Shown: one piece after another, positions 33,219-41,032 of the stretch | How positions within the stretch are numbered: position 1 is the first letter of the stretch | How the letters are laid out: the number at the start of each line of letters is the position of its first letter | Source: a gamma proteobacterium symbiont of Bathyaustriella thionipta | GTDB lineage: Bacteria; Pseudomonadota; Gammaproteobacteria; GRL18 | Direction: 5' to 3' | NCBI GenBank assembly: GCA_025656775.1 | Contig: JAHXHI010000304.1 | Location: forward strand, 1 to 41,032 | Length of the DNA: 41,032 bases | Notes under the pieces: generated by a model | Databases searched by the model: none | What the model saw: only the letters and a program-made list of their open reading frames with translations | Told to the model about the DNA's origin: nothing | Program-made: the position numbers and the translations under genes

Positions 33219-33542
33219 ATGCAAATAGATATAACCGGACACCACATCGATATCACAGATTCTCTGCGTGATTATGTCAACCAGAAAATGGAACGTGTTG
33301 AACGTCACTTTGGTATTGTTAGTAAAAGTCATGTTATTTTAAGTGTAGAAAAACAACGCCAGAATGCAGAAGCCACGCTGATGGTTAAAGGAAGTAAAGT
33401 GTTTGCTGAAGCTGTCGATGAAGATATGTATTCAGCCATCGATAGTTTAATTGACAAGCTTGATCGTCAAGTGAAAAAACATAAAGAAAAAATGACCGAT
33501 CACCACCGAGGTGAAGTGAGTCTTAAATCACACGAATTATAG
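33219..33542 (+). CDS. hpf: Ribosome hibernation promoting factor
   Basis: MQIDITGHHIDITDSLRDYVNQKMERVERHF, DMYSAIDSLIDKLDRQVKKHKEK. Confidence 0.96.
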   Translation: MQIDITGHHIDITDSLRDYVNQKMERVERHFGIVSKSHVILSVEKQRQNAEATLMVKGSKVFAEAVDEDMYSAIDSLIDKLDRQVKKHKEKMTDHHRGEVSLKSHEL

Positions 33543-33560
33543 TTATAAGCTGCCTGTTTT

Positions 33561-33594
33561 TAGCCTTGAGCCAGAGTCTCTGTTCTCAAGGCTA
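33561..33594. repeat. 10-bp perfect inverted repeat downstream of hpf
   Basis: TAGCCTTGAG-CCAGAGTCTCTGTT-CTCAAGGCTA with an inner CAGAG/CTCTG stem. Confidence 0.8.
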
Positions 33595-33841
33595 ATGCCT
33601 TAATGAGAGAGAAGATGCACTTTCTCTTAGAGCCCTCCCTAACACAACAATAAACAGAAATACCTTTCAATAAGCACTCAGTCACAGTATTTTTAGAAAA
33701 TCAGTGATAAAAAATAATATCATGTAAATAATTCCTCTTTTTCTTAAAAACCCTTAAATTTATTTGACAGTTTCTATGCATTCAGATGAAAATAGTATAT
33801 GAACTTCAACTTTCAAAAAACTACCTTTTAGTCAGACAGCC

Positions 33842-34294
33842 ATGAAATTTAACCATCTTATCAAAATTGATCAGATTCAACTTAACAATAGTGCCGGCAG
33901 TAAAAAAAAGGTACTTGAAAGTATCAGTCATATTGTCCATGATAACTATCCAGAATTAAGCACCAACAAAGTATTTGAAACACTGATTGATAGAGAACGC
34001 CTGGGCAGTACCGGCATTGGTCATGGCGTTGCACTGCCCCACGGACGTTTATCAGAATGCTCTGATAGCATCGGTATTTTTGTCAGCCTGATCAATGGTG
34101 TCGATTACGATGCCATTGACAAAGAACCGGTAAAACTCTTATTTGCACTATTGGTGCCTGACCATTCAACTGAAGAACACCTGCAAATACTGGCAAAACT
34201 TGCTGAATTTTTTCTCAATAAAGAAAACCGCCAAATTCTTAATAATGCCACTTCATCGGAAAGCGTTTATAATATTCTCATCAATATCGAGTAA
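33842..34294 (+). CDS. ptsN: PTS IIA-Ntr (PtsN)
   Basis: TGIGHGVALPHGRLSECSDSIGIFVSL; rpoN-hpf-ptsN synteny. Confidence 0.95.
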   Translation: MKFNHLIKIDQIQLNNSAGSKKKVLESISHIVHDNYPELSTNKVFETLIDRERLGSTGIGHGVALPHGRLSECSDSIGIFVSLINGVDYDAIDKEPVKLLFALLVPDHSTEEHLQILAKLAEFFLNKENRQILNNATSSESVYNILINIE

Positions 34295-34364
34295 ATTAAA
34301 TAGATTTTTCACGAATTTTGCTATTACAGTTATTTTTTAAAAAGAAGCATCATCATCCGGTTTT

Positions 34365-34901
34365 ATGAAAAAAAATAGACTTCCTGAACATGGTGTACTT
34401 ATCCAGGTCAGCCACATGGGTATCTATCTGACAGGTGATAGCGGAGTGGGTAAATCAGAAATTGCATTACAGTTGATCCATCAGGGTGCCAGACTCATTT
34501 GTGATGATGCACCCGAATTAACAACGAATATCAATACAAAAAAAATACTCGGTACCTGTCCTGAGGGCTTTTATGGCCTGATGCATATACATGATCTGGG
34601 TCTCATCAATCTTTTGGATATTATTGGCCAACAAAGTTTCAAGAGCAGTCAACCGATAGATTTTGTCATTGAACTGGTTAAAGCTAATGATAAACAAGCA
34701 ATCATCACTCAGCAAAATCCACAACATCTATTAACACCAGACTATCAAAAATGGCATTATCAGAGTTGTTCGGTTTCAGGTATTCGCATACACTTATACC
34801 CTGATAGAAATATACCTCTAATCATTAACACAGCAATTGAGCAATTTATCAGGTTTAAAGACTTAATTAATACCAAGTCAGGCCATCAACTTAAAGGGTA
34901 A
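34365..34901 (+). CDS. hprK: HPr kinase/phosphorylase, short form (C-terminal domain only)
   Basis: HGVLIQVSHMGIYLTGDSGVGKSEIALQLIHQGARLICDDAPEL; 178 aa, N-terminal domain absent. Confidence 0.88.
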   Translation: MKKNRLPEHGVLIQVSHMGIYLTGDSGVGKSEIALQLIHQGARLICDDAPELTTNINTKKILGTCPEGFYGLMHIHDLGLINLLDIIGQQSFKSSQPIDFVIELVKANDKQAIITQQNPQHLLTPDYQKWHYQSCSVSGIRIHLYPDRNIPLIINTAIEQFIRFKDLINTKSGHQLKG

Positions 34902-34927
34902 AACAGGATGACCTGGGGAATCAATCA

Positions 34928-35788
34928 ATGAAATTACAAATCGTTAGCGGCTTATCAGGCTCAGGAAAAACTATTGCATTACAAGTGCTTGAAGATTTAG
35001 ATTACTATTGTATCGCCAATCTTCCGTTAGAGTTATTATCTGAACTGGTTGAAAAAAGCCTTAAAGATCGTCGTTATATTGATAAAATTGCCGTTGGTAT
35101 TGATGCCAGAACACTGGGCAGTAATTTTTCCAGTTTTGCTGAAATATTGCAAACGGTTGAAAAAATCGATATCGAGTGTCATGTTTTATTTCTTCATGCC
35201 CAAACCAATATTCTACTCAAGCGGTTTAGTGAAACCCGCCGAAAACACCCATTGACTAATGAACAAACATCACTGGAAGAGGCCATTAATCGAGAAAGGC
35301 TTGTATTAAAAATGATTCAGGACGAAGCCGATCAGCAGATTAATACATCCAGTACAAATGTTCATCAGCTACGAGACAGAATTAAAGATATTATCACCCT
35401 GAACAACCAGCCCGTCATGGCATTACAATTTTTATCCTTTGGTTTTAAGCATGGTCTGCCTGATGATATGGATATGATGTTTGATATGCGCTGTCTGCCC
35501 AATCCTCACTGGGAACCAGCACTCAGACCTTTTACGGGAAAAGATCAGCCCGTCGCTGATTTTCTGGATCAACAAGAAAGCTGTGACGAAATGTTTGAAG
35601 ACATCCAGCAGTATGTTGATAAATGGCTCCCCTGCTTTGAAGAAAATAATCGAAATTACCTCACTATTGCCATAGGTTGTACCGGCGGTCAACACCGTTC
35701 TGTTTACATGGTTGAAAAATTAGCTCATTATTTTATGCAGCATCGAGAGTCTGTTATCGCACGTCATAAAGAACTGGAACAACGTTAA
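34928..35788 (+). CDS. rapZ: RNase adapter RapZ
   Basis: IVSGLSGSGKTIALQVLEDLDYYCIANLP, SFGFKHGLPDDMDMMFDMRCLPNPHW, IAIGCTGGQHRSVYM. Confidence 0.97.
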   Translation: MKLQIVSGLSGSGKTIALQVLEDLDYYCIANLPLELLSELVEKSLKDRRYIDKIAVGIDARTLGSNFSSFAEILQTVEKIDIECHVLFLHAQTNILLKRFSETRRKHPLTNEQTSLEEAINRERLVLKMIQDEADQQINTSSTNVHQLRDRIKDIITLNNQPVMALQFLSFGFKHGLPDDMDMMFDMRCLPNPHWEPALRPFTGKDQPVADFLDQQESCDEMFEDIQQYVDKWLPCFEENNRNYLTIAIGCTGGQHRSVYMVEKLAHYFMQHRESVIARHKELEQR

Positions 35789-35985
35789 AATATCCCGACA
35801 TTTATCAGTTGATCGCTGCAAAAAAACGTCTCTTCTGAAAACCATACTTCTTGTAAGTTATTGATTCTATTAATTGCGCCTCTATTTTCATCGAAGAAGT
35901 ATAAACTATCTCTTTTTTTCTCTATTAAAGCCATAATTTTCGGCTTATAATCTCTAGCTTCTTTCATTTTTAAGGGTTTGTTTGC

Positions 35986-36399
35986 ATGGGTGTCTCACTA
36001 TTACTCATCACTCACGACGACATAGGCAGCAGTTTATTGAATACTGCCATAAACATGATGGGAGTATCTCCTATCACTTATAAAAATTTAATTATTACCT
36101 CACAAATGGATATTGAACAGGGATATACACAAGCCATTCAATTGTGCAGTGAACTTGATAGCAATGATGACATTCTGATAGTAACCGATATGTATGGCTC
36201 AACCCCCAGTAATGTCGCAGCTAAACTGCTTGAAAATACATCAAAGCAACGAAGAATTATTCTTACTGGTCTCAATCTCCCTATGCTGGTTAAAATTATG
36301 AACTATGCTCATCTCGATGTATCAGAATTAGCCCAAAAAGCATGCTCTGGTGCGACTGAAAGTATTTTTATTATTGAGCACCCCATTGACTGTCATTAG
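35986..36399 (+). CDS. PTS EIIA component, mannose family
   Basis: LLLITHDDIGSSLLNTAINMMG, ILIVTDMYGSTPSNVAAKLL. Confidence 0.93.
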   Translation: MGVSLLLITHDDIGSSLLNTAINMMGVSPITYKNLIITSQMDIEQGYTQAIQLCSELDSNDDILIVTDMYGSTPSNVAAKLLENTSKQRRIILTGLNLPMLVKIMNYAHLDVSELAQKACSGATESIFIIEHPIDCH

Positions 36400-36464
36400 G
36401 GTATCTAAAACAAAGATTTCTCCCCAAAAGCCTGACTCCTCATGTTCAAAAAGAAGCCATTGCA

Positions 36465-36734
36465 ATGATTGAAAGACAAATTTTTATAATAAACAAACTT
36501 GGCTTACACGCCAGAGCTGCTGCTAAACTAGTGACATTAGCCAGTAGTTTTCAATCAACGATTGAACTTAAAACCAAATGTAAAACAGCCAATGGCAAAA
36601 GCATTATGAGTGTCATGATGCTTGCAGCCGGCCAAGGTACAGAAATCACATTACTCATTGAAGGCCATGATGAAAAACAAGCCGTCGCGGCCCTGGAAGT
36701 ACTCATAAATCAGCGTTTTGACGAATCAGAATAA
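36465..36734 (+). CDS. PTS phosphocarrier HPr
   Basis: NKLGLHARAAAKLVTLASSF (His15), ANGKSIMSVMMLAAGQGTEI (Ser46). Confidence 0.95.
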   Translation: MIERQIFIINKLGLHARAAAKLVTLASSFQSTIELKTKCKTANGKSIMSVMMLAAGQGTEITLLIEGHDEKQAVAALEVLINQRFDESE

Positions 36735-36795
36735 ATCATTTAAATTTTTTTCCGGATATATCAAAAAATCTAATATCAATTTAAAAGAAAACTTA

Positions 36796-38067
36796 ATGAA
36801 AAGTTTAAAAACCGATTTAATGAAAAATAAAATTATATTAGCCATCGGCCTGATCACACTTTTAACAATGACATGGACCGTTTTAACTCAGCTGTTCAAT
36901 ACTCCATCTCATCAGTTTTCTTTAACAAAGCGCACCTTACAAAGTGCTTCATCAACAGAAGAAACCAGTGACCATGCTGATAGCCTTATCAAAAATGTCT
37001 CTCCTTTTATAATGGCACAGTTTGCTTCTCATGAATCAACGCCTGAAGTTCATAGCGCCACAGCCATTGAACTTGGCAATAATAATATCATGGCATTTTG
37101 GTATGGCGGTACCCGGGAAGGCCACCAGGATGTCACGATTTATCAAAATACATGGCACAACAAAACGCAACAATGGGGGCAGGAAAAAAGTATATTAACA
37201 AGAGCATTTACCAGAGACGGCACATCACGTTATATTCGAAAACTGGGAAACCCCGTAGTCACAAGAGCGTCTGATAATTCAATCTGGTTATTCTATGTCA
37301 GTGTGTCCGTTGGCGGCTGGGCCGGCAGTGCCATTAATTTAACCCGCTCATATGACGAAGGGCAAAGCTGGTCAGTACCAAAGCGTCTAATCACATCACC
37401 CTTTCTCAACCTCAGTACACTGATTAAAGGCACGCCTGTTCATTATACTGACGGCACTATTGGCCTGCCGGTTTATCATGAGCTGCTTGGTAAATTTGGC
37501 GAACTCTTAAAGCTCAATAAAAATGGCGATGTTATCGATAAAATACGTTTATCCTGGGGGAAAACCTCATTACAGCCCATTTTATTTCCCCTATCATCCG
37601 ATAATGCCATTGCTATGATGCGTTATCAAGGTAAAGCCCCCATGCGAATACTGACACAAACAAGCAGTAATGCCGGCATAAACTGGACTACAGCTGAAAA
37701 AAGCACACTGCCCAATCCCGGTGCCGGGATCATAGGACTGTTTTTATATGATACTGACAATCTATTAGCAAACAAAGGTTCAAATACACCATTACTGCTG
37801 GCATTTAATAATGACGAAGAAGAACGCGACGATATGACCCTGGCTACATCAATTGATAATGGCCTAAGCTGGCAAGTTGCTCATGCTGTTGAAGAAAACA
37901 AATTAGCCCCCCCCAATAAAAACCAGCAGTTTTCCTATCCCTGGTTGCTGCAAACAAAAAATGGCAATATTCATCTGCTTTATACCTGGCATAAAAGTCA
38001 TATTAAACATGTTATTTTTAATACCACCTGGCTTACTAATACTCTGCCAGCAGGAGGGTTAAAATGA
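36796..38067 (+). CDS. Membrane-anchored sialidase-like (BNR/Asp-box) protein
   Basis: N-terminal TM; VHSATAIELGNNNIMAFWYGGTREGHQDVTIYQ; Asp-box-like SYDEGQSW, SSNAGINW, SIDNGLSW. Confidence 0.85.
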   Translation: MKSLKTDLMKNKIILAIGLITLLTMTWTVLTQLFNTPSHQFSLTKRTLQSASSTEETSDHADSLIKNVSPFIMAQFASHESTPEVHSATAIELGNNNIMAFWYGGTREGHQDVTIYQNTWHNKTQQWGQEKSILTRAFTRDGTSRYIRKLGNPVVTRASDNSIWLFYVSVSVGGWAGSAINLTRSYDEGQSWSVPKRLITSPFLNLSTLIKGTPVHYTDGTIGLPVYHELLGKFGELLKLNKNGDVIDKIRLSWGKTSLQPILFPLSSDNAIAMMRYQGKAPMRILTQTSSNAGINWTTAEKSTLPNPGAGIIGLFLYDTDNLLANKGSNTPLLLAFNNDEEERDDMTLATSIDNGLSWQVAHAVEENKLAPPNKNQQFSYPWLLQTKNGNIHLLYTWHKSHIKHVIFNTTWLTNTLPAGGLK

Positions 38068-38699
38068 ATCTCCTGCTCAGTAATTTACAAAGCCTCATGG
38101 GTCTGACCGGTATTTCACTATTACTTTCAGCCACTATCTTTCGGGTACTATTGTTCTTCAAAGTAAAAAAATCGTTTGCAGCGATTATCGCTATTATTCT
38201 TTTTGCTTTGTCTTACCTGTCTATTTCCGGATATTCAATTAATTTTTATGTACGCGGTCTGTTTAATGATCTCAGTATCAGTTCCCTCGTTTTGTTAAGC
38301 TATTACCTTATTTCATCGGTAAACAAGACACTTAGCCATAACAACCCAGCCTATCCCGCATTTTCACTGATAGCACTCACCGGTTTATTCTTTTACCCCG
38401 CGGCATTGGGTTTGGGAATGATTGATCCCTATTCCTGGGGATTTATCAATAAAACACATGATCACTACAGCAGCCTGATTTTTATTACCTGCCTGGCAGG
38501 CCTGATGACCTTTTCATTGATAAAACAATACAATCTGTTACTGCTTTGCCTTGTGCTATCAACCCTGGCTTACCAATTAAAGCTTTTAGAAAGCCAGAAT
38601 CTCTGGGACTATTTACTTGATCCACTCATTTTTATCTACGCACTCATTATGGTTATCAGTCGAATAAGTAAAAAAATGGTCATTTTTCAGCGTACTTAG
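38064..38699 (+). CDS. Multi-TM membrane protein coupled to the sialidase-like gene
   Basis: 211 aa, several hydrophobic helices; ATG overlaps the upstream TGA by 4 bp (ATGA). Confidence 0.8.
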   Translation: MNLLLSNLQSLMGLTGISLLLSATIFRVLLFFKVKKSFAAIIAIILFALSYLSISGYSINFYVRGLFNDLSISSLVLLSYYLISSVNKTLSHNNPAYPAFSLIALTGLFFYPAALGLGMIDPYSWGFINKTHDHYSSLIFITCLAGLMTFSLIKQYNLLLLCLVLSTLAYQLKLLESQNLWDYLLDPLIFIYALIMVISRISKKMVIFQRT

Positions 38700-38709
38700 A
38701 CAAACGTTT

Positions 38710-38736
38710 AACCCTTTTTGACATCATCTACGTCTA
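38710..38736 (+). promoter_or_regulatory. Putative ECF-type promoter
   Basis: AAC-N18-CGTCTA; the -10-like CGTCTA ends 10 bp before the ECF sigma start codon. Confidence 0.45.
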
Positions 38737-38746
38737 TAATTAATAT

Positions 38747-39343
38747 ATGGCAAAAAATTTAACTGATGAACAATTGATTCACTCTTACCAAAAGGGGGAT
38801 GCTGAGGCTTTTGACGAACTCTATAGTCGTTATAAAAATGCCGTTTATCATTATTTTTTTCGTCAGGTTCATAACACAAGTGCAGCAGATGAACTGCATC
38901 AGGACGTGTGGTTGCGTATTATTAAATCATCCACTGACTTTAAACTGCAATCGGGCTTTAAAACCTGGCTTTATAAAATTGCGCATAACAGACTGATTGA
39001 TTATTATCGCCGCTCCAGCAGACAGCCGCTACATTTAGTTCATAACACTATAGTTGATATTAACCATGAACCTGATAATAAATATGATGATTCTGTTAAT
39101 CAGCCTTCTGAACCAGATGAGATTTTACAGGAGCAACAAGTTAATCAAGCCCTTTTAACAGCGCTTAACTCACTACCCGATGAACAAAAAGAAGTTTTTT
39201 TACTGCATGAAAGAAGTGGCTTAACATTACAGGAAATTGCCATCATTACCGATAATTCTTTTGAAAGTAGCAAAAGTCGTCTACGCTATGCCGTTAAGAA
39301 ATTACGCCAACATATGACTCAATATCTGGCAGTTGAACGATGA
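38747..39343 (+). CDS. ECF-family RNA polymerase sigma factor
   Basis: TDEQLIHSYQKGDAEAFDELYSRYKNAVYHYFFRQ, GFKTWLYKIAHNRLIDYYRR, GLTLQEIAIITDNSFESSKSRLRYAVKKL. Confidence 0.95.
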   Translation: MAKNLTDEQLIHSYQKGDAEAFDELYSRYKNAVYHYFFRQVHNTSAADELHQDVWLRIIKSSTDFKLQSGFKTWLYKIAHNRLIDYYRRSSRQPLHLVHNTIVDINHEPDNKYDDSVNQPSEPDEILQEQQVNQALLTALNSLPDEQKEVFLLHERSGLTLQEIAIITDNSFESSKSRLRYAVKKLRQHMTQYLAVER

Positions 39344-40113
39344 AAAAACAATCAAATAATAAACAGGATGATAATTTTTTTGATGATTACCTGGAAGGAA
39401 AATCATCACTTTCTGAAATTTATCAGCAAATTGACTCTGCTGAGCCATCCGATAAGCTTAACCAAAGTATTTTATCTGCCGCCAGAGTTTCTACTGAACA
39501 AACAGCCATCACTAAAAACAGCTGGACACAGACTGCCTCATGGGCTGCTTCAGTGGCTGCGATTTCTCTGGTCGGCATTTTGGCACATAATACCTGGCAG
39601 GCCGAACAGGATGCTGCACAAACGTTAGAAGAAGATGGCCTGCCTTCTCTTTCACAGCCAGAGCGCGTTTTAAAAGCAAAGCCAGGCAAAGCAGAAATGG
39701 AATCAAGCATGCCGGCAGGACGCTCAGCACCCGCCCATGCACGTGCCAAAAAAAATGTTCTCTCCAATAGTGCAAACGACAGTCGAAAACTTTTATATAA
39801 GAGTGCCCCGGCACCCGTAATGCCTTCAGCACCCGGTTATTTTGAATTAAATAAAACCGAGTCCCTGTCAGATAAAAGCCAGGTTCAAGCATTTGAAGAT
39901 GCTCATAAAGAAATCTTAGCTTCACCCGCTGTTGAGGCGAAAAAAATAAAGCAGGATCGTTTCTCTGAACAACAAATAATGCTTAATAAAATTATTCAGC
40001 TTATTGATAACAATAAAATCGAACAGGCTCAGAAATTACTCTTTCAATTTAAAACAAACTACCCTAATTACCCTGTAGACCCTGTAATTTTAAAGCATTT
40101 ATCCCCATATTAA
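39340..40113 (+). CDS. Putative membrane-anchored anti-sigma factor
   Basis: 4-bp overlap with the ECF sigma gene; single TM (SWAASVAAISLVGILAHNTW), C-terminal IEQAQKLLFQFKTNYPNYPVDP. Confidence 0.8.
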   Translation: MKKQSNNKQDDNFFDDYLEGKSSLSEIYQQIDSAEPSDKLNQSILSAARVSTEQTAITKNSWTQTASWAASVAAISLVGILAHNTWQAEQDAAQTLEEDGLPSLSQPERVLKAKPGKAEMESSMPAGRSAPAHARAKKNVLSNSANDSRKLLYKSAPAPVMPSAPGYFELNKTESLSDKSQVQAFEDAHKEILASPAVEAKKIKQDRFSEQQIMLNKIIQLIDNNKIEQAQKLLFQFKTNYPNYPVDPVILKHLSPY

Positions 40114-40320
40114 GGATTTCAGGCATTTTTTTACGACAAAACGTCTTGAACTGTTACTTAACCACGGCAATCGCTGGCAACGTGCATTGATTGATGATGC
40201 GCTTCAATTTACCGTTAATAAAGAATTTGCAGAGCTGTTTACGGTATAAGAACATGGTGATGAAATTGCCATGAGACCCAGATCTAAATAAAACAATAAA
40301 ATGGAAATGGCAAAGAAACC

Positions 40321-40653
40321 ATGACAAAACTCACCCACTCTCTCAATAATTGGGGAACTGAGCAATTTAAAAAAACACTAAAACAAGAGATTGAAGCTTT
40401 AGGTAATGACATTTTACCCTTAAACCAGGCAACCTGTCAGGGAGGAGTAGCGGATGACTCAAATATCTCTGCACTCATTAACTCTATCACTGAAAATGAC
40501 ACTCAACTCGTGATAAAAGTAGGGATATTTTTTAACGAAATCATTGCAGGATGTAACTGTGGTGATGATCCAGCCTCTGAAAATACTTATTGTGAACTAC
40601 TGGTTTCTATTAATAAAAACAGTGCGGAAGCCTGTTTTTCTTTACAAAAATAA
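40321..40653 (+). CDS. Conserved-looking hypothetical protein
   Basis: 110 aa; VGIFFNEIIAGCNCGDDPASENTYCEL (CxCxDDP motif). Confidence 0.75.
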   Translation: MTKLTHSLNNWGTEQFKKTLKQEIEALGNDILPLNQATCQGGVADDSNISALINSITENDTQLVIKVGIFFNEIIAGCNCGDDPASENTYCELLVSINKNSAEACFSLQK

Positions 40654-40670
40654 GGTGTTTTTCTTCCTTA

Positions 40671-40787
40671 TATGTATGGAATAGACTTTATCGCAGTAAA
40701 AAACCATTATCACTATTATTTGTCGATGTGGATTTTTTCAAACAATATAATAATACTCCAGCTGAACCAGAGGCATTTGTCGATTAG
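40671..40787 (+). pseudogene. Fragment of a GGDEF (diguanylate cyclase) domain
   Basis: Frame reads LYVWNRLYRSKKPLSLLFVDVDFFKQYNNTPAEPEAFVD*, matching the GGDEF I-region but lacking the downstream GGEEF. Confidence 0.75.
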
Positions 40788-41032
40788 ATTTCAGCTTAAA
40801 CCTAATCCGTAATACACTGTTCAATTACGCTGGGACAAACCGTATTGATCCTGGCATCTTGAGAAATAAGATAACTCAAAACAGACATAGTGGGCATCGC
40901 ATCAATTGTTGCTTGTGCAACCCACTTTTGACCACACTCCTATGGTAAGCGCTTAAGCAACTACCGTTATTTCAAAAAAGTTTTCCCTACCTCATAATCA
41001 ATCTCATCAATTCACTATGAGGCTCACCAATG

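Noticed and set aside
39423-39925. Long antisense ORFs (114 and 137 aa)
   Set aside because: Antisense to the anti-sigma gene, which is coupled to the ECF sigma gene and has clear domain structure; sequences show no recognisable motif

Overview
The window is a gammaproteobacterial chromosomal segment, AT-rich and mostly housekeeping genes. In order it carries: the start of the dcw cluster on the minus strand (mraZ-rsmH-ftsL); RNase P RNA; rsmI / lpoA-yraN-diaA-dolP; an FAD-linked oxidase; sspA-sspB; petABC (bc1 complex); a Nif3-like gene; a DegS/AlgW-like protease; a GGDEF protein; an interrupted histidine-kinase-like locus; murA-hisG-hisD-hisC; a bolA-like gene and mlaB-mlaD-mlaE-mlaF with no mlaC; mlaA; yrbG-kdsC-lptC-lptA-lptB-rpoN-hpf-ptsN-hprK(short)-rapZ-EIIA(Man)-HPr; a sialidase-like protein with a multi-TM partner; an ECF sigma/anti-sigma pair; and a gene-poor, decayed-looking right end with a GGDEF remnant. 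No convincing wholly new multi-gene system is visible. The most notable signals are: (1) a TGGCAC-N5-TTGC sigma-54 promoter about 120 bp upstream of rpoN itself; (2) six TGG boxes at exact 10-bp phase upstream of mraZ; (3) a histidine-kinase-like reading frame broken by two in-frame stops 15 codons apart in the linker; (4) an FAD oxidase frame with no ATG/GTG/TTG start before its conserved N-terminal domain; (5) an ECF sigma gene with an ECF-type promoter almost on top of its start codon; (6) a HPr kinase lacking its N-terminal domain, in a PTS locus without EI or permease; (7) several perfect palindromes and hairpins in intergenic regions. All homology calls come from reading the translations; no database search was run.
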